This document shows positions 1 through 5,963 of a DNA stretch of 33,701 bases, piece after piece. The stretch's first letter is position 1; each line of letters opens with the position of its first letter. The stretch covers positions 1 to 33,701 of the IMG/VR virus record IMGVR_UViG_3300050343_000298. One strand, 5' to 3'. A model generated the notes under the pieces. It worked only from the letters and a program-made list of their open reading frames with translations, was not told the DNA's origin and did not search any database. The position numbers were made by a program, and so were the translations under genes. This DNA comes from a virus.

Positions 1-96
1 TCAACTCACCCCATCTTCAATATACTGAACCATATAACCGTTAGGAGCGACCTCAACGCCCCCAACAATAACCAAAGATAATAAAAAAGAACACAT
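1..96 (-). CDS. small hypothetical cyanophage protein (31 aa)
   Basis: ATG at 96-94 to TGA at 3-1 encodes 31 residues: a hydrophobic N-terminal stretch (CSFLLSLVIVGG) followed by VEVAPNGYMVQYIEDGVS. It begins six bases after the thyX stop. The hydrophobic start followed by a VAPNGYM-type core resembles tiny conserved proteins I associate with marine cyanophages, but that is memory, not a search. It could be a short exported or membrane-anchored peptide; no function can be assigned. The stop codon is the first bases of the window, so downstream context is unseen. Confidence 0.5.
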   Translation of the reverse strand: MCSFLLSLVIVGGVEVAPNGYMVQYIEDGVS

Positions 97-101
97 AGTA
101 G

Positions 102-659
102 TTACATCCACATAGCTTCATAAACATCAGGCATATTATCATTAATCAACATCTTACATCCTTCAGCAATCCTACGATGCTCTAATTGGGTCTCAGGAGA
201 GGCTCTAAGGTCAATGTAATGCAACCAAGACCGGATTGTACCATTCATGTACAAAGTCGTGTCTGAGCCGATTGGAAGGACCTCTCGTGCACACTCCTTA
301 GCAATGCCTTGTTTAAGCATCCGTTGGTAGACATCTTGACTCTTCTGATAGAGTTCATCAATCTCATTCTGCCAGTAGAGTTTAGTATGAACATCAAGAT
401 CATCAATACTGTTCTGTCTGTTCTTAGTATCCTGTCTTCTTAGGTAAGGAGGAGAGGGAATAGATTCTACTTCTGCATACCGTTGAGAGAACTCTTGGAA
501 TGAGAAGGATCTATGTCTAAGGATTTGAGCTGCAATAGCTCTGCTGGTTTTAATCTCTACCACCATGTTAGCCATCTCAAAGGGAGACCAATGCCGGTGT
601 TTAATTAGATACTTAAGGAGACGTGATGCTGTTTGTGTGTTGTTCTGATTAGCAGGGTT
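102..659 (-). CDS. thyX: flavin-dependent thymidylate synthase ThyX, N-terminus missing
   Basis: ThyX converts dUMP to dTMP using FAD and methylenetetrahydrofolate, giving the phage its own dTMP supply. The family signature RHRxxSxxxxSxRY is present as RHRSFSFQEFSQRY, and the C-terminal substrate-binding region is present as RSWLHYIDLRA. The first ATG is at 575, but clear ThyX sequence (NPANQNN, KHRHWSPFEMA) continues in frame upstream to about 659 with no start codon. There it runs straight into the end of the large terminase coding sequence. About 25 to 30 residues of the usual N-terminus are therefore absent. Either the junction is a deletion or assembly collapse, or the protein starts late at 575 and is probably inactive. 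Its family identity is secure; its integrity is not. Confidence 0.9.
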   Translation of the reverse strand, partial: NPANQNNTQTASRLLKYLIKHRHWSPFEMANMVVEIKTSRAIAAQILRHRSFSFQEFSQRYAEVESIPSPPYLRRQDTKNRQNSIDDLDVHTKLYWQNEIDELYQKSQDVYQRMLKQGIAKECAREVLPIGSDTTLYMNGTIRSWLHYIDLRASPETQLEHRRIAEGCKMLINDNMPDVYEAMWM

Positions 660-2130
660 GCAGAGATAGACATAGCATCTGTGTAATATTTAACACCTTG
701 AGCTAAGACAGTCTAATCTGTCATCATGTTTAACTGCACCTTTTTCACTACACATACTAGACATTTGATAGAAGAGCATGTAGAGGAGACGTTCTTCTGG
801 AGCAGCATCAGGATTAGATTTAAAGTCCCATTCAATAACTTTACGGTCTACAAACGGTGTTGATTAAGAACAGGTTCTAGGGCATCAATGATACGGTCTT
901 CTTTACGGACATTAGCTCGTACTTCTTCAACATCTATAGCTTGTTTAGTTTGTTGGAGGTGTTTTTTAAATAGTTCACCGACCATACCATCACCAAAGTT
1001 AGTTTCAATAAGTAGTTTAGTAACGTTGTATTTTTTACAACCTTTTAGAATATCAAGTAGTGTTTTGTCAGAGTACCCGTCTCTGTAAGCACGCATTTCG
1101 TGCAAGTACAGGAAACCATTTCGTTGGGAGATAAAGCTGCTGCTGTTTCATCCGAGCCACGACCCGACGGATCAATAGAGCAGATTGTTTCTGTGTAAGG
1201 AGATCCCAGTCTCCTTGGACTGCATTGGAGAGTAGAAATAATCTCCAGGTAAGACCAACAGTGGGGAGGTCTTTGATAACGTTTTGGGGATCTGAGCACC
1301 AGACGATGGAGTCGGGAGCAGTAGTAGGGATTAACACTAGTGACAATAAGGTCAGCAGCATTTTAAGGGGGAACTTTTCAGCATCACTAAGGGAAGTATC
1401 GAGCATGAACTGCAACATGAAGTTGCTTCTGCCCATTGAGCTTCACGTTCAATAAGGTCATCATCATCAAATCGATCAGGGTCAGTTGGTTCCCAGGCTT
1501 CTGCACCTTTTTCTATATCTTCTTGCAGCCAGGGCGCGAGCAGACCTTCGTATTAGAAATCCTTTTAGGATAACGTGCTGGCCATACGAAGGGACTTGTA
1601 GTTACTCTCAGCGAGCTTACGATAGACGGTAAAGGTAGTCTGTGGAGTACCTAGGAACATAATACGGGAATCTTCTTTAGGAGTAAGGATAGATTCAGCT
1701 TCAGTACAGAGTTGTAGTAGTTTCTCTCTCATGAGTTCAGTCATTGAGTTACCAGGAACTTCAATGTCATCAAGGATCATTAGGTCAGCACGGAACCGGT
1801 CAGTTGACCTGTAATACCAACTGATTTAACGGAAGGTGCTTGGTGAGGTGGACAGTTAATATCAAAGGAGATACGAGACCAACGAGAGTTATCATCTGAT
1901 TTAGGTTGCATATGAGATAACCAAGGTGTTTCAATGATTAGCTTCTGTAAGAAGATAGACATGTTGTCTGCACGTTCTTTAGAAGCAGAGATAATCATGA
2001 TTTTCTTTTCAGAGTTATTAAATAGAGTCCAAAGAACAAAGGCACCAGTAATCCAAGATTTACCAACACCACGGAAAGCTTGTATCTGTAGACGTTTAGG
2101 ACCGTGTTGAAGATAGTCTGCGATTAGGGG
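659..2130 (-). CDS. terL: terminase large subunit (gp19-like), many frame breaks
   Basis: DNA-packaging ATPase and nuclease of the T7 gp19 family. The reading frame is broken many times, but family landmarks appear in the right order: IADYLQHGPKR near 2124, Walker A FRGVGKSW near 2055-2080, GITGQLTGS near 1800, Walker B MILDDIEVPGNS near 1745-1780, TPTDPDRF-type segment near 1470, NFMLQFMLDTSLSDAEKFP near 1400, nuclease SIDPSGRGSDET near 1147-1178, RDGYSDKTL near 1065, ESNFGDG-like ETNFGDGMVGEL near 980, NQHR/FVDRKVIEWD near 850, and KHDDRLD near 711-732. At least seven indels are needed, for example a lost C near 1797 (GGTTCCGTGC) and a lost T near 860. About 40 N-terminal residues before IADYLQ are missing and replaced by the upstream basic gene. 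The C-terminus stops at DAMSISA where ThyX sequence begins. Probably intact in the living phage. Confidence 0.9.
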
Positions 2131-2875
2131 ATCCTTTTCCTGTACCTTCACCTGGCGGAATGTTAGACATACCCCTTTTTTTAGGTGTAGTAGGAGTCTT
2201 AGCTTTTGGCACAGCTCCCACACGACGACCACGGCTATTAGTTTTAGCACCAGTTGTTTTATTCTTACCAGTACCTTTGACTAATCTTTTTACCATACCA
2301 GGAATACGTGCGTAACCTTCACCACGATCAAGGCTATCTTTTAAGTCCTTACCTGTTTGATAAGCAGAAATAGGAAGAACAATCCTTCCAGCAACCTTAC
2401 CAGTTGTTGACAAAGCTTTAGAAGCAGTACTAGCAGAGCGGATAGTGCCTTTAGGAAGCCTTAGTTGTGGTTTAGCAGATCCTCTAGTACCCATTTGAGT
2501 CCCTTTAGACGGGTTACGGTTAATGTTTCTGCGACGTGCACCTTTTGTTGTAGCTAAAGCTCCGCCTTTTTTACCAGGAGGTAAAGCTTTTTGTTTTGAG
2601 GAAACTTTTGTAGAAGTGGAAAACTCTGGTTTTGGAGCTGACCTGCGTACTGCTGTGCGTTTGCGTGTACCTTGTAAGCCGTTAGTGCGCTGACTAGGGC
2701 CATGCTTTGAAGGATCACGTGGACCTTGAGCACCACGTTTAGCTGGATTAGAATCAGGAGTAGACGTGACTTTAGTCTGTGCTGCCTTACGTGCCCGCTG
2801 TTCGCGAAGGAGGCGTTGTTGACGCTGCCTCATTGTCTCTTCAGGTTTTTTGCCTTTTGAATACTTACGTGCCAT
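2096..2875 (-). CDS. lysine/arginine-rich protein upstream of large terminase
   Basis: A 259-residue open frame starting MARKYSKGKKPEE, extremely rich in Lys, Arg, Gly, Pro, Ser and Thr, with one mildly hydrophobic segment (GKVAGRIVLPISAYQ, about residues 158-172). No catalytic motif is recognisable. Such basic, low-complexity proteins are common beside terminase genes in marine cyanophages; binding to DNA or a structural role is inference. The last ten or so residues (after GTGKGSP) overlap the large terminase in another frame and probably come from a collapsed junction near 2125-2135, so the true C-terminus is uncertain. It follows the HNH gene by eight bases. Confidence 0.6.
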   Translation of the reverse strand: MARKYSKGKKPEETMRQRQQRLLREQRARKAAQTKVTSTPDSNPAKRGAQGPRDPSKHGPSQRTNGLQGTRKRTAVRRSAPKPEFSTSTKVSSKQKALPPGKKGGALATTKGARRRNINRNPSKGTQMGTRGSAKPQLRLPKGTIRSASTASKALSTTGKVAGRIVLPISAYQTGKDLKDSLDRGEGYARIPGMVKRLVKGTGKNKTTGAKTNSRGRRVGAVPKAKTPTTPKKRGMSNIPPGEGTGKGSPNRRLSSTRS

Positions 2876-2883
2876 AGTGATAA

Positions 2884-3213
2884 TTAATTAATATGTTGAA
2901 GAATTTGTTGTTCACGAGTAGGATGAAACCCGTATTTTTGTCTCATCCATTCTAGCCAGTTGTTACTTCCTTTATCCTGATTACAGCGGGTACACGCGGG
3001 TACAAGGTTACTTGTAAGATCTTCTCCACCCATAGAACGAGGGTGAACGTGGTCAAGAGTGAGTTCATGTAATTCATAAGTTTCTCCACAATAAACGCAG
3101 TGACAGTTAAAATGCTCTTTGATAGCACGTCTCCATAGACGCTTTGCTTCGGGCGATGTCATGGTTATTAGGTTGTAAAGGTAGTGGTCAGGAGTAGGAA
3201 GTAATGGAGTCAT
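2884..3213 (-). CDS. HNH endonuclease
   Basis: A 109-residue protein with a complete HNH fold signature. A first Cys pair lies in CHCVYCGE (about residue 40), the catalytic core is LTLDHVHPRSMGGED (about 52-66), the Asn is in LTSNLVPAC, and a second Cys pair lies in CTRC, followed by NQDKGSNNW. The two CxxC pairs bind a structural zinc; the DH His is the metal-binding or general-base residue of the family. The start ATG at 3213 overlaps the reconstructed stop of the preceding basic gene by ATGA. HNH genes beside terminases take part in packaging in several phages, whereas others are freestanding homing enzymes. Position between small and large terminase genes favours packaging, as inference. 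Confidence 0.88.
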   Translation of the reverse strand: MTPLLPTPDHYLYNLITMTSPEAKRLWRRAIKEHFNCHCVYCGETYELHELTLDHVHPRSMGGEDLTSNLVPACTRCNQDKGSNNWLEWMRQKYGFHPTREQQILQHIN

Positions 3214-3492
3214 CGCTTAATGGTTAGTTTACCGCGATTTCTGGCTCTGTTTTTTGACGGGTCTTCGCGGACGAACGTGCCCTTCGTGGTTTTGGAGAAG
3301 TCTTTTCCGCCTTTACCGTAGGCGTTAGCTTCTCTACGGCTTTAGTGTGTTCGACACGGTAGGCGGTTGCAGATTCTGATTTACCATCTTGGACAGCCTT
3401 TTTGTTTTTATGTCGCCTAGCGGCTGCATTGTCGCGGTAATTTTTCGCACTTTTTTTTAAGCTGGTTGTAGGGTTTTTTTACGGGGAGCCAT
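3210..3492 (-). CDS. basic conserved cyanophage protein, frameshifted
   Basis: Starts MAPRKK at 3492, three bases after the reconstructed small terminase stop. As given it stops after eleven codons, but coding continues in other frames: SLKKSAKNYRDNAAARRHKN between about 3465 and 3400, then RREANAYGKGGKDFSKTT and FVREDPSKNRARNRGK down to TGA at 3212-3210, which overlaps the HNH start as ATGA. Two indels are required, one among the A-runs near 3460-3480 and one near 3335. The repaired product is about 93 residues, strongly basic, with no catalytic motif. Its C-terminal NRARNRG tail resembles proteins I associate with cyanophages at this site. Function unknown; nucleic-acid binding is plausible from charge alone. 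Confidence 0.55.
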
Positions 3493-3494
3493 GT

Positions 3495-3735
3495 TTAACG
3501 TCTGATTGCTCGTTGAACTTCATCAAAATTAATTTCAGGCATAATATCAGCAAGGCCGCTGAGAGCAGAACCCCTCAACGACCACGCCGGTTATGTCATT
3601 TTTAGTCAGCCAATCACAGGCTGCTTTTAAGTCTTGTGTGGTAGCTTCACCAGTTTTAATACGAGCTAGGAACTCTTTAGTAACAAGTTGGTGTAATTCA
3701 TTAAACTGATCCTCAGTAGCTTTTTTATTTGCCAT
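3495..3735 (-). CDS. terS: terminase small subunit (gp18-like), frameshifted C-terminus
   Basis: The small terminase recognises the phage DNA end and hands it to the large subunit. The frame starts MANKKATEDQFNELHQLV and runs through KAACDWLTKNDITGV, a helical pattern and position matching the T7-like cyanophage gp18 analogue. As given it ends at 3547 with FCSQRPC. Removing one G from the GGGG run near 3571-3574 instead yields GSALSGLADIMPEINFDEVQ to TAA at 3497-3495, the expected C-terminal helix and a 79-residue product, very close to the usual family length. The start overlaps the preceding coiled-coil gene by 11 bases. Assignment rests on position and remembered family pattern; the motif content is low. 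Confidence 0.7.
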
Positions 3736-3979
3736 TTCTTAGCACGATTTGATCTAATTTGTTTTCAATACGAATCATATGGTCCTCCATACGTTGAACC
3801 ATTACTGACAGGTCAGCTTTAGATACGTAGTCTTGCGCTACATTTAATTCAATAGCGTCAATACGTCTGTCAAGACCACTAATACGGTCATGTACGTTAT
3901 TTATTCGGTTGTGTAATCTATTATTTAAGGCTGCTCCACCACCAATTAAAGCGATAAGAGCAGTCACAGCTGCTTCCAT
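3725..3979 (-). CDS. small membrane/coiled-coil protein, conserved in cyanophages
   Basis: Eighty-four residues: a short hydrophobic N-terminus (AAVTALIALIGGGAAL, residues 3-18), then a long amphipathic heptad-like helix with RINNVHDRISGLDRRID and RMEDHMIRIENKLDQIVL. One transmembrane or membrane-inserted helix plus a coiled coil suggests an anchored oligomer; candidates are a holin-like or spanin-like lysis protein or a virion component. Nothing decides between them. Start ATG at 3979 abuts the stop of the exported-protein gene (bases shared), and its end overlaps the small terminase start, so it is translated in a tightly coupled chain. In T7 the corresponding interval holds lysis genes 17.5 and 18.5, the only contextual support for lysis. 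Confidence 0.6.
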   Translation of the reverse strand: MEAAVTALIALIGGGAALNNRLHNRINNVHDRISGLDRRIDAIELNVAQDYVSKADLSVMVQRMEDHMIRIENKLDQIVLRNGK

Positions 3980-4443
3980 TATTTAAGAGAGACAATAGGT
4001 ACAACGTCATGACACAGCACTTCTACGCGACTGCCAGGACGAAAGGTAAAACCAGCTTTCATGATTTCTGTACATTTAAGAGCACGTACTAGCTCATAAT
4101 CCAACCGCATCTTTTGTTCATGTCTACGTGCTATCTGTTTGCATGTTTCAACCATGCCACCGTCTAGCGGTACAGAAAAGCCAACCTGTACTCCAAAGTT
4201 TTGGGTACGTTGATACGAATTTGTGTGTACATCACCACCCGTATAAAATGGTTGAAATGTCATTGTTGTTCCGTTGCAGGAGTTAGTTCCAGCAAATACT
4301 TGCCTAGAAGGTGCTCCGTTGTTTTGGAACTGCACAGCTTGATTAGTCACGTTACCCGTAGCAGCCGCTACAGGGTTTGCACTATTTGAAACTGTTGGTT
4401 CTTCTGCGTAAGCTGGGATTACTGCGAAAAGACTGACAAGGAT
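3979..4443 (-). CDS. exported cyanophage protein with signal peptide, start unclear
   Basis: The frame carries a convincing signal peptide (ILVSLFAVIPAYA then EEP, cleavage after AYA), a Ser/Asn/Gln-rich part (VTNQAVQFQNNGAPSRQVF), a Cys-containing middle (TNSCNGTTMTFQPF) and a C-terminal region with CKQIARRHEQKMRLDYELV and two further Cys. No ATG, GTG or TTG lies immediately before the signal peptide in this frame; the nearest in-frame ATG is at 4611, which would put 55 unlikely residues before it and overlap the previous gene by 193 bases. The start given here is the ATC before LVSLF. A lost start codon or indel is likely. The protein is presumably exported to the periplasm or outer membrane; function unknown. 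Resembles conserved exported proteins of marine cyanophages. Confidence 0.6.
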   Translation of the reverse strand: MLVSLFAVIPAYAEEPTVSNSANPVAAATGNVTNQAVQFQNNGAPSRQVFAGTNSCNGTTMTFQPFYTGGDVHTNSYQRTQNFGVQVGFSVPLDGGMVETCKQIARRHEQKMRLDYELVRALKCTEIMKAGFTFRPGSRVEVLCHDVVPIVSLK

Positions 4444-4757
4444 GTAGTAGTAGAGGTTTGTTGAATAGATTCGGTAATGTCGATTGTTTCGATTACCCCT
4501 GCACTCCTGTCTACAATTTCCAGCTGAAATGCGTCGCCAGCAGTAGTTATTGAAAATGTTGTGGATCCATCTTCGATTGGACCACTTGGTGTTATGTTGG
4601 TTCCAGACCATCCTTTATAATCTCCACCGTACTTTTCTGTTGCAATAGTACGGTTAATATCAGTAGTTGTAGTTGTGGTAGATTGCATACTACCGTTTGT
4701 AAAATTCTGAGCCGATACTGGTGTAGCCAGCAATAACAATAGAAATAGTCGTTTCAT
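4419..4757 (-). CDS. secreted Thr/Ser-rich protein with signal peptide
   Basis: A 112-residue protein starting MKRLFLLLLLATPVSAQ, a textbook signal peptide cleaved after VSA. The mature part is Thr/Ser-rich (SMQSTTTTTTDINRTI) and contains KYGGDYKGWSGTNITPSGP and a C-terminal run ending LSVFSQ. The ATG overlaps the stop of the small membrane gene upstream as ATGA, indicating translational coupling. It is paired with the next exported protein, whose reading frame begins inside its 3' end. Homologous pairs occur, to my recollection, in several cyanophages, but no activity is known to me. An export-dependent role during lysis or in altering the host envelope is inference. Confidence 0.65.
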   Translation of the reverse strand: MKRLFLLLLLATPVSAQNFTNGSMQSTTTTTTDINRTIATEKYGGDYKGWSGTNITPSGPIEDGSTTFSITTAGDAFQLEIVDRSAGVIETIDITESIQQTSTTTSLSVFSQ

Positions 4758-4930
4758 TTGTTTTTTTCCCTAGAGATTGAAAATGTTGCTAAAGTTCCAC
4801 TTAATATTGAAGCTACATAAGTTGGGTCCATCTTTTCCATCCAGCCTGCATAACTAGCAGTTAAGAGTCCGGCGGACCAGACGAGGACGACAAACTTGAT
4901 AACCCCCCCTTTTTTGTCATCTTGTTCCAT
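4754..4930 (-). CDS. 58-residue one- or two-helix membrane protein, holin candidate
   Basis: ATG at 4930-4928 to TGA at 4756-4754 gives 58 residues: a charged N-terminus (MEQDDKKGG), a transmembrane helix (VIKFVVLVWSAGLLTASYAGW), a short linker with MDPTYV, a second weaker hydrophobic stretch (ASILSGTLATFSI) and a basic tail SREKNK. This size and topology fit a small phage holin, which would permeabilise the host membrane at lysis; that is inference from architecture and position in the lysis/packaging interval. It overlaps the next gene by ATGA. Its 5' end lies inside the 3' end of the preceding proline-rich gene in a different frame, across an A6G7 run, so a sequencing error at that run would affect both. 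Confidence 0.62.
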   Translation of the reverse strand: MEQDDKKGGVIKFVVLVWSAGLLTASYAGWMEKMDPTYVASILSGTLATFSISREKNK

Positions 4931-5154
4931 GCTTGTTTAATTATAGGTTTAAATAAACTTACTAAATGTTTAAACAAAGAAGTAGCCGCTAATGTCGCAG
5001 CTACTGATACAACCGCAGTCGAAGCGGCAGTAACTACAATTTCACTACTTGGGACAGGTACTTTGATATCAGTACCCGGCACCATAAAATTTTGTACTTC
5101 TGGTGGAGTTGGTGGTGGAAGTTGTGGTGGTTTAGGCTTCTCTTGGTGGATCAT
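4861..5154 (-). CDS. proline-rich protein with central membrane segment
   Basis: Ninety-seven residues: a Pro-rich head (KPPQLPPPTPPEVQNFMVPG), a conserved-looking IKVPVPSSEIVVTAAS, a hydrophobic helix (STAVVSVAATLAATSLF, about residues 45-61) and a basic amphipathic helix (KHLVSLFKPIIKQAWNKMTKK). The last 17 residues (GGLSSLSSSS...) overlap the next gene in another frame after an A6G7 homopolymer and may be an error product; the natural protein may end close to MTKK. It starts two bases after the stop of the small proline-rich gene. The layout (Pro-rich, one membrane helix, basic end) resembles small conserved cyanophage proteins of unknown role. Confidence 0.6.
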   Translation of the reverse strand: MIHQEKPKPPQLPPPTPPEVQNFMVPGTDIKVPVPSSEIVVTAASTAVVSVAATLAATSLFKHLVSLFKPIIKQAWNKMTKKGGLSSLSSSSGPPDS

Positions 5155-5156
5155 CT

Positions 5157-5324
5157 TTAGCAGATAGCCTTTACGCCTGGTGGTGGTCTAAGGTCGCTAG
5201 GAGGTGCCACTAATGGCGTGTAAGACGGTATATCTGCCTTTGGTATGTCTAATACTGGTACAGGTAATTGAAGCGGTTCAGGGAGCGTTATAGAGGGGAA
5301 CAGTGGCGGCTCGCCTAAGTTCAT
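5157..5324 (-). CDS. proline-rich 55-residue protein
   Basis: ATG at 5324-5322 to TAA at 5159-5157 encodes 55 residues, about a quarter proline, with pieces such as LGEPPLFPSITLPEPLQLP and PPSDLRPPPGVKAIC. No transmembrane segment or known domain is visible. It begins at a TAATG overlap with the repaired stop of the previous gene and ends two bases before the next start, exactly as expected for a gene in this coupled chain. The similarity in composition to the following gene's Pro-rich head suggests related or interacting products, as inference. Function unknown. Confidence 0.5.
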   Translation of the reverse strand: MNLGEPPLFPSITLPEPLQLPVPVLDIPKADIPSYTPLVAPPSDLRPPPGVKAIC

Positions 5325-5486
5325 TATTTAGACGGAAATAAACCGTTACGAACAAATTCGACTGCTTTGTCGTCGATGTCATTATCAGTTGTCTTCAGCA
5401 AGTTTTTCTAACATTTCTACAATTAAAAGTTTGACACGATTAGATTGTAGAAAGGAAAAAAGAATAGGACGGATAAGGGTAATCAT
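5324..5486 (-). CDS. small conserved protein, frameshifted
   Basis: ATG at 5486 opens MITLIRPILFSFLQSNRVK and LIVEMLEKLAEDN, then hits TGA at 5387-5385 (33 residues). Past a one-base shift near 5390 the coding continues as TDNDIDDKAVEFVRNGLFPS to TAA at 5326-5324, which overlaps the next start as TAATG. The repaired product is about 53 residues: an N-terminal hydrophobic helix followed by an acidic amphipathic C-terminus. The full pattern matches a small protein I associate with this place in T7-like and T4-like cyanophages. It could be a membrane-associated factor; no function is known to me. Confidence 0.5.
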
Positions 5487-5492
5487 AATAAA

Positions 5493-5732
5493 TCATTCGA
5501 TAGGGAGTAAAGCACGGCCAGCTGTAATAGCAGCGTTAAAAGGTGCTAGTTCTTCATCAGTCCAGTACGTTGATTGAACTGTGTTCTCTAAATGCTTAAC
5601 ATTACGCTTTAAACGGTCAGTCAAATAGTCAGTAAGTGTTTCAGCTAAAACAATACTATTAACTAAATTTGCACAATTTTGAGCGCCTTTATACATTTTT
5701 ACAAGTTCTTCAGTTGTAGGTTCTTCCATCAT
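5493..5732 (-). CDS. conserved hypothetical protein (79 aa)
   Basis: Seventy-nine residues from ATG at 5732, one base after the preceding stop (5734). An in-frame ATG at 5750 would overlap the previous gene and is less likely. All-alpha by appearance: EELVKMYKGAQNCANLVNSI, then LTDRLKRNVKHLENTVQS and a C-terminal YWTDEELAPFNAAITAGRAL. The motif of a Trp-Thr followed by DAAI/NAAITAGRA near the C-terminus is shared by small proteins I recall from marine cyanophages; no enzymatic motif is present. It lies in a run of coupled late genes after the tail adhesin. Function unknown. Confidence 0.6.
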   Translation of the reverse strand: MMEEPTTEELVKMYKGAQNCANLVNSIVLAETLTDYLTDRLKRNVKHLENTVQSTYWTDEELAPFNAAITAGRALLPIE

Positions 5733-5733
5733 T

Positions 5734-5961
5734 TTATTCGATAAGGTCAATTAAATCATCTTCCTCTTCTTCAGGAGGTTCAAATTCGTAAGTTGGGTCA
5801 ATTTCTAGGACTCTAGCTTTAGCTTCTTCTTCAGTATCAAACACTTCTATATTTGGTTGTACTGAACCTAATGCTGTTCCTGCTTGTAAATCACTAAAAA
5901 AAAGTAAAAATGTTTCGTGGCCATGACCTACGACCCATTTGTCTTCTGTAAATGGTCCCAT
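5734..5961 (-). CDS. conserved acidic protein (75 aa)
   Basis: Starts MGPFTEDKWVVGHGHETFL at 5961, two bases after the adhesin stop. Body: LQAGTALGSVQPNIEVFDTEEEAKARVLEIDPTYEF split over about residues 26-60, then a strongly acidic tail (PPEEEEDDLIDLIE). The VGHGHE and GSVQPNIEVF elements recall a small protein family found widely in cyanophages. The EVFDTEEEA..R..EIDP pattern looks like a compact alpha/beta fold in which an input value or ligand is handled, but I cannot name a domain. Possibly a tail-fibre-associated or chaperone-like acidic protein by position; that is a guess. Confidence 0.62.
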   Translation of the reverse strand: MGPFTEDKWVVGHGHETFLLFFSDLQAGTALGSVQPNIEVFDTEEEAKARVLEIDPTYEFEPPEEEEDDLIDLIE

Positions 5962-5963
5962 AA

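Noticed and set aside
2129-2134. GGATCC as proof of a cloning chimera at the terminase junction
   Set aside because: The same hexamer occurs at several other places in intact genes, for example near 4562, 22117, 24522 and 27232, so its presence at the junction can be chance.
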